A DNA stretch of 64,000 nt from Nemania diffusa (taxonomy: Eukaryota > Ascomycota > Sordariomycetes > Xylariales > Xylariaceae), in the NCBI GenBank assembly GCA_038501195.1, contig JBBPUQ010000006.1, positions 4,092,001 through 4,156,000 of the forward strand. Direction: 5' to 3'. Below the pieces are notes generated by a model. That model was not told the DNA's origin and did no database searches. It saw only the letters and a program-made list of their open reading frames with translations. The first letter of the stretch is position 1, and each line of letters begins with the position of its first letter. The position numbers and the translations under genes are program-made. Below are positions 55,994 to 64,000 of the stretch, piece after piece.

Positions 55994-58078
55994 CAGAGAT
56001 GCCTAAGAATTAGAAAAATTAACGGCCTTCCAATTGAAATTTCCTATCGACTAAGACTATTCATAATCATATTTATAAATTACCTCATGTAATATGAACT
56101 CCCTCACATCCGTGGGCAGCCACCTCATTGTCTCTTTACTTTCCTAATCAAAAGGATGTCTTCCAGAATCACCCGTATCTCAGGGATCGCTATCAACGAG
56201 GTATCTACGAGCGAGATTAAAGCTCACCTTTCACTCCAATCAACGAGTTTCTAGAGAACCAGATAGAAGTGGAAGATAGGAAGCCCGCCAAGCTATATAC
56301 TTAGGGATCGCGAATTTTCATTTTGCTTACGACGCGCACACAAGTTCAGCTTCTCTAAATGGAGGCTTTCACTGAAGGTGACGGACAGCCCGGATCGAGG
56401 ACAGTACGTATGTAGAGAGCTGATACCCAAAATAGGTATCCCTTTGGGTGCCTTTTCGGCACCAGTACATACATGTATTAGATTAACCCAATCAGATGTT
56501 TCTTTAAACACCATAATTTTCCCCGATTGGTGCATCTGAGTCCGCTTTTCCGCTTTTCCTGTACTGGTGCCGAAAAGGCACCCAAAGGGATAGTGACGAG
56601 GATTTCCAAGGATTCTTTAGCGGCTATTAGTGGACTTCAGATGCGAAACATCCATTCATAAGCATACGGTTATGTCACCCCTGCTCACCTGAGAGCCCCG
56701 TGCACAGGGAGAGAAATTGGTACGCAACGCCTAAACTTTACGTGACGCTACAGCACGTACTATTTTAATATATAATAAGGGTTATTCGAACCTTATACAT
56801 ACATTTCTTATTTTAGTATAACTAACTTTATTCAATACATAATGAAAAAAAAAGACTGTCGAATAACGTTAGTCGTATTTATATTTATCAGTGTTGTTAA
56901 AGAATCAGGTAGCAAGATGGTACACGGGACTCAAGTGAGGAGGAGTGACATGGCGTTATTCGATCTATATACTGTTTCGCAACTCCCCTCGCTATTATTG
57001 TATTACGAGCCGAGTTCCTTGTTACCATTAATTGTTCCCCAAAGTAGGCTCATTAAGATCTCTGTAAAGTGTTTGATTTGTGAAAAGTTACTTCATTAGT
57101 GCCGTCCTACTTTAACTATAGAGCCTTCCATCTGACGTTCCGTAGTTAGCTTGCAATACAATTTTCTATAGCTACTTCATATTCGAATGCTTGATAGTGT
57201 CACAGTCCCATATATAAGACCTGCAGACGGTCAAGGTTCCCCACCTTGACAACGTTCTGGTTTTGCCATCCCTGAAGTCTGGAAAGCGGATTTTAGTCCA
57301 GGTATAAAGTTTAAAATCGGGCGTCTCTAGAGATCAGGGGCTAAACATCCTTAATTATTCTACTATGTAGAAAACCTTATTATCTTCTTTACTAGCTCTA
57401 TAAGATTATACGACAACCTAACCTCCGTATAAACAGGAAAGCTGATTATCTCTAGGCCTCATGCACCTTAACTACATCACGTGAATAATTTTAGCCTTAC
57501 CATCGGGTATAATGCTGGGGCTGAATTTCTCCAAATAACAAGTCCTATTTAAGAATCGGCATTACAAGGGAGAATATGTCCAGTGATGAGATGAAAATTT
57601 ATGTGCGTGATAGCTCATGCCTGAGCTCACTACCCAAATGTCTCTTACCTAGTTACCTGCTTAATCTAGCTTTACATTTTCTCTTGAAAGAAGCCCAATG
57701 CTTGTGTATCTGCAGGGTACCTTTTTCTGCGTTTCTGCGGCGGGGTAACTGTTAGTGGGTTCAGCTCCTCCCGCTAACCAATGGTGGGTAACACGGTAGG
57801 TGTTCTACTGGATAGAAGCGGCATGCAAGGTACCGGACATGATAGTCGACATGTCATTTTAAGCGAGCAGTGGAGTGAAATGAAGGAGTTCCCCTTATCC
57901 CTTTGAACGACATAGAAGTCTGTTATATATCAGGCCGTCGGGTCTCCTGAGCATCAAGGGGCTTTCCCCTTAAGTGCAGCTTGAAAAGTAGATGAGTCTA
58001 TCACAAGTCCCAGACTATTCCCTTACTATCAGGTTACCAAAGCCAGCAAATTTCATATCACTATCTTATTAGTGGGGT
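55994..58078. other. Spacer with a TA-flanked MITE
   Basis: About 2.1 kb without a supported gene. It includes the 152-bp MITE at 56439-56590. An 85-codon ORF at 56842-57099 has no supporting feature. Confidence 0.5.
56439..56590. mobile_element. Short MITE with perfect 30-bp inverted ends and TA target duplication
   Basis: 56439-56468 and 56561-56590 are perfect reverse complements, starting TCCCTTTGGGTGCC. A TA dinucleotide abuts both ends (56437-56438 and 56591-56592), which fits Tc1/mariner/pogo insertion. The 92-base inside is non-coding and has short TCCGCTTT repeats near its right side. With no mismatch in the ends it could be young, or the inverted ends may be kept by hairpin pairing. 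No autonomous partner is in the window. Confidence 0.8.
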
Positions 58079-59792
58079 ATGGGAGTTCTATATGACTTCC
58101 CCGCTTGGCAGGGGGCTTCAGCCATATTGCTTATGTACCTTGCCGGAAATATCTTATATCGGCTTACCTTACATCCCCTCGCTCGGTTTCCTGGCCCGAA
58201 GTTAGCAGCTATCACGCGGTGGTATGAGGCCTACTACGATATCATCCTCGATGGCCAATACACTTCAAAAATAGAAAGTTTGCATAGGAAGTATGGTAAG
58301 TCAAGTTTGAATTTGGACGTAATTATTACTTGGCTTTTTTAACACCAGTTATTATCTGTTACGGCAGGTTCTATTATCCGTATCAGCCCTTGCGAACTAC
58401 ATGTTAGCGATCCATTATTCCTAAATACTCTTTATAATCACGATATCATGAAGAAGTATGCCTGGTCTTATGATGCCCATACAGCAAAAGGGGCCACAGC
58501 ATTCACAGTTGATCACCACCTCCACAGGGCTCGTCGTCAACCTCTCAATAACGTCTTCTCAAGGGCCAAAGTAGCTGCTCGTCAAGACATGATTAACATG
58601 TACGTTGATAAACTATGCGGGCGGATACGTGAGTATGCAGAGGCTAGATCCGTATTCGATCTTGGGTCTGCTTCTCTTGCTTTCACTCAAGATGTTGCCA
58701 ATGACTTCGTTATGGGTTGGGGGTATGGTAGTCTTGATCGCGAAGATTTAGATGTTTCAATGCTTGTAGTGCTGCAGGGAGCCGGCAGGGTCTGGCGACT
58801 CACTAAGCATATACGTTGGTACGGCCATCTTCTAAAGGCAATACCCTTGAGCTTGCTCTCAAAGATCGCCGGTAATACTTTAAGAGTTTTTCTTCTTCGA
58901 CTACAAGTATGTGTATACATATTTTTTCTTCTTATAACTAAACACCAATTCCATAACAACTGATTTATATCTAAAATATTCTGGTTGATTAGGAGCAGTA
59001 TCAAGACACGAAATACTTAGTTAATCGAGCGACTTCGTCGGCTAAAAAAGACAATAGTAACACCTCGAGAACCATAATCGATGAGATACTCGAATCTAAG
59101 CTACCACCATCCGACAAAACCGTCGATCGCATCTATGAAGACGTGTCAACTATATGCAACGCCGCGTTTGAGACTACAGCTAATGTCCTTCGGCCGGTGC
59201 TTTTCCATGTTTTCAGCAACCCCAGCATTCTTCAGCGGTTGAGAAGTGAGCTTGAGTGCATTGAAACGATCGAGTTGAAAGCTTTAGAACAGTTACCTTA
59301 CCTCACCTCGGTACTGAAAGAAGGCCTTCGGTTAGGGGGAGGTACGTCCACTAGACTTCAACGGGTCTCGGAGAAAGATCTTTTCTACGGAAATTGGCGA
59401 ATCCCAGCTGGCTACCCGGTCGGAATGTCTACCATTTTAATGCATAACGATGAAGATGTGCATCCTAATGCCAAGAGCTTCCATCCGGAGCGGTGGATGG
59501 ATGCTGAAAGCAAGAGACGGGCCGAAAAGGGGTTCGCGCCGTTTTCAAAGGGATCAAGAGTCTGCCTCGGAATGCAGTAAGTTCTTTTCGTGACTCCAGC
59601 GGTGGAGTAGCTAACTCGTTCGATGATAGTCTCGCGTGGGCTGAGTTGTATATGGTTGTTGCCACGCTGGTTCACCATTTCGATTTCGAGTTCCCGAGTG
59701 CAAGTGCGGATGACTTCGTTTGTGATAGTGATCAATTCTTGATTCGGACTAAGGCGAGGGGGCATCTATATGCTATCCCTACTGTCCGCTAA
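58079..59792 (+). CDS. Cytochrome P450 monooxygenase (second copy of the same type)
   Basis: Four exons (58079-58295, 58368-58906, 58993-59576, 59630-59792) join in phase to 500 residues. An N-terminal anchor (ASAILLMYLAGNILYRL) is followed by LHPLARFPGPKLAAITRWYE, closely parallel to the P450 at 39.9-41.6 kb. ExxR is KEGLR, the PERF region is FHPERWM, and the haem loop is FSKGSRVCLGMHLA, with the Cys ligand. The I-helix reads NAAFETTAN: the usual glycine of AGxxT is alanine, while Glu-Thr is kept, so oxygen activation is still likely. The gene is isolated in AT-rich DNA. The enzyme looks complete; its substrate is unknown. Confidence 0.9.
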
Positions 59793-61495
59793 AATTAGAT
59801 GGCTAGAATAGCGGCAGCAGCTTTCCGTTTCCCATGCCCAAAATATGAAGCCAGTATCAAGTTTATGGGTTCGAGCGTTGAAGAATGATTTAAACTCGAG
59901 CGCATCCAAATGAGTATTCTCATAACATAGCGAGTTAGACATTCCTCTTAACATACTGGAAGTTATTATTAGATGTCTTGATGATGAATTTCATTGTTGT
60001 TTCTTTAAATAACAGTTATCTATGAGGAAGTGTGTTCTAGCTTAATATCGGGGCATTAATCTGTACATTTATCTAGACGGAAATATATACCATTTGAATA
60101 AATTGAATTGGAGTATTAATTCTTTTGCGTTATACTTTGTTCAGGCTTGATTTAGTTTGCTTAACGTATAGGTTCGATTCATTTACGTTATCTCTGCTTA
60201 AGCATTATATACATGCTTAATCGCAACTAGTCACTGTACGTCCGGTCGTATTGCGTACAGCATAGCAAAATTAGCCCTTACGGCCGCCGAGGCTCATTTC
60301 TACTTGGAAGTGTAGTCTACTTAATTACCCCAACTCCCGAGCCGAGGAGAATAGTCTCGGTTCTATCCGGCGTCGCGACCTCGATCACAACCCTGTCCGA
60401 GAGGGGTCCGGCCTAATAGCGAGACCGTCCTCCTATAAGCAGGCCGATGTAGCGCAGCGTTTCATCCACTACTACCGCTTCTAATTGCCGCACGAATCAT
60501 CCCGAATTGAGGATCCGGTCCCCATTATTGGTACCGTAACGGTGCCGTCCAGGATCGGTCGGGGGGTTTCAAAAGCGGACTCGATATTTCGAGTTCGAAG
60601 AGACGGGGATGCTTAATAAACGCCGCGGCGTAGTGGTATCCATTCGGAATATTCAAGTCCCTCTTATTCTACCCCTATCATTATAGCGTCTCTATATATT
60701 AGCTAATTGCCGACATCATGAACATCACTACCACTGGCTCCTCACTATGGTAGTTGTGAATTTAGGGACTTAAACACACTATAAAAATAGTTTAGCCCCG
60801 AAATAACATGCAATAAACATGATAGCCTTCAACCTAGACTAACTCAACTTCTTACAACGACCATCTTACCTAACAAACTTGTATCAATACACTTACACAG
60901 CGCATAAACCTAACTCCATTCCAGATAGTGAGCCGAGACCTTGGGACCTGAGAATACCTTAGCGTGCATAGATGGTGGGGTAAAAGTTGGGGTTGGCCCG
61001 CGGCCGGGTAAATAGGGATAAATGGGCGACTCCGGATATCGAATCCGCGTGAACTCGAGTCGCCTGCGTCCAAAGACTGCGCAATGTAGAACTTTGTTCT
61101 AATTATATAAAATGGTAGGATGATTGGAAGACACGCAAAAGAAAATATTGCGCTGCAGTAGTGTCTCAAGTTCGCTGTAACCCGAATTTTAAACAAAGAA
61201 AACGGGTTAAGCTGAGTCGGATCAGATCCCTGCTTGAACCCCTGCGCAGACCCCTCAACACCAACAACCCCACCTCACGATCTTTATACATTCATGCTCG
61301 GGTCGCCAAGACCATCCAAATAAGCGGATAAGAGAGCCTCCTCATCCTAGCTCATCCTAGGCATATAAAAGAACACCAAGGCTCGGTTCCGAAAATTCAA
61401 AGTCCGCATAAGAATTATACCTACCAGCAAACTACCCTTGCCAAAACACCATCAAGACCGAAAACAAAGGAGAAAGCAACGAACGAACAGCAAAG
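59793..61495. other. Intergenic; AT-rich with a GC-rich patch
   Basis: About 1.7 kb. 60280-60650 is clearly GC-richer and stop-interrupted in all frames, like an old gene or transposon relic, but I cannot name it. The GH43 promoter lies at the right end. Confidence 0.45.
61341..61381 (+). promoter_or_regulatory. Probable core promoter of the GH43 gene
   Basis: Two direct CTCATCCTAG repeats (61341-61360) stand just before CATATAAAAG (61372-61381), a good TATA box about 115 bases ahead of the start codon at 61496. The repeated decamer could be a regulator site. Confidence 0.4.
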
Positions 61496-62512
61496 ATGAC
61501 ACCACCACTAATAACCCACCTCTACACCGCGGACCCTTCAGCCCACGTCTTCGAGGGCAAAGTCTACATCTACCCCTCCCACGACCGCGAAACCGACATC
61601 CAATTCAACGACAACGGCGACCAGTACGACATGGCCGACTACCACGTCTTCTCGACCTCGACCCTGACGCCCCCGTACGCCGTCACCGACCACGGCGCCG
61701 TGCTGCGCGCGGAGGACGTGCCGTGGGCGTCGAAGCAGCTCTGGGCCCCCGACGCCGCGTTCAAGGACGGGAAGTACTACCTCTTCTTCCCCGCGCGGGA
61801 CCACGCCTCCGTCTTCCGCATCGGCGTCGCCGTCGGCGCCTCGCCCGCCGGCCCCTTCGTGGCGGACCCCGAGCCCATCGCGGGCAGCTTCAGCATCGAC
61901 CCCGCGTCCTTCGTGGACCCGGACTCAGGCGACGCCTTCCTGTACTTCGGGGGTCTCTGGGGCGGGCAGCTGCAGTGCTACCAGGGCACCGTGGCCGGCG
62001 AGGCGGACGCGAATGGGGTGCCTCCGTTCGATGAGGCGTGGTTGGGGCCGAAGGAGCCTGCGGGTGAGGGCAAGAGAGCGCTATTCCCGAAGGTCGCGCC
62101 GCTGGCGGGGGATATGAGGAGCTTCAAGGAGCCTGCGAGGGATCTGGTGATCCTGGCGCCGGAGACGGGGGAGCCGATACTGGCGGATGATCATGAGAGG
62201 CGCTTCTTCGAGGCGGCGTGGATGCATAAGAGGGGCGAGAAGTACTACTTTAGCTACTCGACGGGGGATACGCACTACCTCGTCTACGCGATGGGCGACT
62301 CGCCGCTTGGCCCGTTCACGTACGCTGGGCGTATACTGGAGCCTGTGCTGGGGTGGACGACGCATCATTCGATTGTGGAGTTCCAGGGGCGTTGGTGGCT
62401 GTTTCATCATGATTGTGAGCTGAGTAAGGGCGTCAGCCATCTGAGGAATGTGAAGGTTACGGAGATCTTTTATGATGAGGAGGGGAAGATCTTGCCGGTC
62501 AAGGCTGAATAG
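61496..62512 (+). CDS. Glycoside hydrolase family 43 protein, probably intracellular
   Basis: Five-bladed propeller glycosidase of family GH43, whose members act on xylo- or arabino-oligosaccharides. It is intronless, 338 residues, and the whole length is the catalytic domain. The three acids are visible: base Asp in YTADPSAHVF, the pKa-setting Asp in FSIDPASFVD, and acid Glu in FFEAAWMHKRGEKYYFSY. WAPDAAFKDGKYYLFF and TTHHSIVEFQGRWWLFHHD are family signatures. There is no signal peptide, so it probably trims imported oligosaccharides inside the cell. Codons in the first half are strongly C-ending. Exact substrate unknown; beta-xylosidase is the usual label. It converges on the lipase gene, and the 240 bases between them are 3' flanks. 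Confidence 0.92.
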   Translation: MTPPLITHLYTADPSAHVFEGKVYIYPSHDRETDIQFNDNGDQYDMADYHVFSTSTLTPPYAVTDHGAVLRAEDVPWASKQLWAPDAAFKDGKYYLFFPARDHASVFRIGVAVGASPAGPFVADPEPIAGSFSIDPASFVDPDSGDAFLYFGGLWGGQLQCYQGTVAGEADANGVPPFDEAWLGPKEPAGEGKRALFPKVAPLAGDMRSFKEPARDLVILAPETGEPILADDHERRFFEAAWMHKRGEKYYFSYSTGDTHYLVYAMGDSPLGPFTYAGRILEPVLGWTTHHSIVEFQGRWWLFHHDCELSKGVSHLRNVKVTEIFYDEEGKILPVKAE

Positions 62513-62751
62513 GGATGGTAGAGGATGGGGGTTAGATGCGTGGAAGTTGGAGTGTATATATCCTGCAAAATTTGTAAACATCCATCTTTTATTTATTGTA
62601 ATTGTGGCAGTGCGGGCGACAGTAGTATCAAACCTGGTTAGAAGTAAGAGTGTGAGAATTTTCTGAACGAATATTGTATATTTTCTTATTTCAAATATAT
62701 ACTGTTGGAAATATTCGTAAAACATCATGATTTCACATCATTGCACTTGTC

Positions 62752-64000
62752 TCAGATATCAACTACACCTGAAGTAAGCCGTCTAAGCGCGTCCTCATAT
62801 CTCCCAGGGCTGTGATCTGTCAACATGCTAGCACCAAACCGCACTTCCCTAAAGTGAGCCTCGACATCTCGGATGTATTTCAGAACAATCCGCTTGGCAG
62901 GCTTGCCGATATCATCTATAGCTTCTTGCGTGAATGCATCTCTTCTCATGACAGGCGTGGTCTCTACTTTGAAAACCTCTCCTGGTGGTAAAAGTTTGGA
63001 GCTCATCATGCTCACGCGCAAGGTCTTCAGCGCGACATAGCCCCAATGTTCATCGTCCTCGCCTGGGCGGTTGGTCGGGTTGTCGTACCATTTGTCTGCT
63101 AGGCCGGAACGCAATCCTGCCCATACACGACGCTTTACTTCGGCCTTGGCTTCGTTATTGTCAGTTTTGAATGCCAAGGCAAGGGCTTGAAAGTCATGCA
63201 GGACTCCTAATGAGAGGTATGGGACCATATCATTCCCGTGAACCGTACTAGTTATTAGACCCCTAGTGGCTTTCTGCAAGGAGGGCGACATCGTTGCTGG
63301 TGGACCATAAGCATATACGTGAATTGGTCTACCAGAGGGTAGACATATGTGCGTCGGGATCCCAAGTGAACCCGCCTGGTTGAGGAGTTTTGGGTGCTCT
63401 GCGGCAGATGTGAGGAACCCGACTCGACTAGCTGAAGGCTCTGCTAGCATAACACCGAGTAAAGCGGTAACGGCGCCACCCAGTGAGTGGCCACATAGTA
63501 CAAGCCCATAGTCTGGATATTCTTCTAGGGCGGCTTTGATTGTCGCTAGTACTCGTCCATCACCACCGTATAGGAGTCGCCGTGCTGAAGCATGGATTCC
63601 TTTGTGAACCTTATACGCCTTCCCCCTCCAGACTAGATCGTCATAATCGCACATCATATCAGCGAGAACGTCCTCAAATCCTAGGGTCCCTCTACATGTA
63701 AGGACAACAGCTTTGGATTCTTCATCGAGGGTCACTGTATGGACAAGGGGTATACCTGTGTCAGTAGCGCCAGTGGAGTCGGAGCCACCTTGAGGGTCTA
63801 CAAAAGATGCAAGGAGAATACTTCCAGGTGATAACTTGGTATGATGAGCAAAAGAACGGACGTCATAATGGATCTCATCTGCTATGGTCTGGGTAGGTCG
63901 GTCTTTAGAGATGCCCATAATCTTGAGAAAGTTATGACCATAGACCGCTGACGCATATCGGCTGTATCGGGTAATATTTCGTAAGAAATGGAAATCAGGA
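62752..64000 (-). CDS. Class 3 lipase (start outside window)
   Basis: Alpha/beta-hydrolase of the fungal lipase class 3 family, likely a diacylglycerol- or triacylglycerol-type lipase. The frame runs from the right edge (…FHFLRNITRYSRYASAVYGH) to the stop at 62752, so at least 415 residues are present and the N-terminus is cut off. The ATG at 63918 is internal, since the frame continues upstream with conserved-looking sequence. VVLTCRGTLGFEDVLADM forms the oxyanion region, LVLCGHSLGGAVTALLG holds the nucleophile Ser, and HGNDMVPYLS the catalytic Asp. A His further on completes the triad but I cannot pick it with certainty. No membrane span is seen in the part present. The C-terminal extension after the fold (DIGKPAKRIVLKYIRDVEAHF) is typical of intracellular fungal members. 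Confidence 0.9.
   Translation of the reverse strand, partial: PDFHFLRNITRYSRYASAVYGHNFLKIMGISKDRPTQTIADEIHYDVRSFAHHTKLSPGSILLASFVDPQGGSDSTGATDTGIPLVHTVTLDEESKAVVLTCRGTLGFEDVLADMMCDYDDLVWRGKAYKVHKGIHASARRLLYGGDGRVLATIKAALEEYPDYGLVLCGHSLGGAVTALLGVMLAEPSASRVGFLTSAAEHPKLLNQAGSLGIPTHICLPSGRPIHVYAYGPPATMSPSLQKATRGLITSTVHGNDMVPYLSLGVLHDFQALALAFKTDNNEAKAEVKRRVWAGLRSGLADKWYDNPTNRPGEDDEHWGYVALKTLRVSMMSSKLLPPGEVFKVETTPVMRRDAFTQEAIDDIGKPAKRIVLKYIRDVEAHFREVRFGASMLTDHSPGRYEDALRRLTSGVVDI

Noticed and set aside
56842..57099. 85-codon ORF in the spacer before the second P450
   Set aside because: No recognisable features; base composition and context fit non-coding DNA.
60160..60190. GGTTCGATTC, like a tRNA T-loop
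   Set aside because: The flanks do not form a T stem, and no acceptor or anticodon arm could be folded around it.
61438..62034. 198-codon ORF overlapping the GH43 gene
   Set aside because: An Arg/Pro-rich frame shadow; GH43 has all catalytic residues in the other frame.
1..64000. Starship-type giant element or classical biosynthetic gene cluster
   Set aside because: No tyrosine-recombinase captain gene and no PKS, NRPS or terpene synthase could be found in the window.

Overview
The window looks like nuclear DNA of a filamentous ascomycete (Pezizomycotina). Genes have several short introns, mostly GT-AG and about 50-70 bases. The gene content includes HET-domain proteins, fungal NLRs, a Zn2Cys6 regulator, a sedolisin, P450s and secreted proteins. 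Coding DNA is mixed in GC, and it is separated by AT-rich spacers carrying transposon remnants. No species can be named. All exon models were read by eye from splice signals and reading frame, and junctions that were ambiguous are flagged.

Layout. 1-5 kb: a FAD monooxygenase (cut by the left edge) diverges from an SDR-type reductase, followed by a small membrane protein. 5.7-11.3 kb: a HET protein and a sedolisin protease. 11.3-20.9 kb: gene-poor DNA with a broken NLR, a small secreted protein, and a complete 570-bp hAT-type MITE flanked by an 8-bp target duplication, plus a truncated relative of it. 20.9-27.0 kb: a 5-exon Crinkler-like P-loop/nuclease protein next to an intronless 748-residue orphan.

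27.3-41.6 kb is the metabolic stretch. A Zn2Cys6 regulator diverges from a RidA-amine oxidase fusion. A ketopantoate-reductase-like enzyme, an FMN 2-hydroxyacid dehydrogenase, a class II aldolase and a P450 follow. Together these suggest amine / 2-oxoacid / 2-hydroxyacid chemistry; no PKS, NRPS or terpene synthase is present. 42.1-49.4 kb: an isochorismatase-like hydrolase and an apparently intact NB-ARC/TPR NLR sit between two AT-rich tracts and two oppositely oriented copies of one dispersed repeat.

49.6-64 kb: a TLD-like gene, a degenerate small cysteine-containing reading frame, a frame-shifted HET gene, a Cys/His-rich acidic protein, a TA-flanked MITE with perfect 30-bp inverted ends, a second P450 of the same family, a GH43 glycosidase, and a class 3 lipase cut by the right edge.

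The clearest theme is an accessory region rich in self/non-self and conflict genes (two HET, two NLR, one Crinkler-like) mixed with small mobile elements and with broken copies of the same gene classes.
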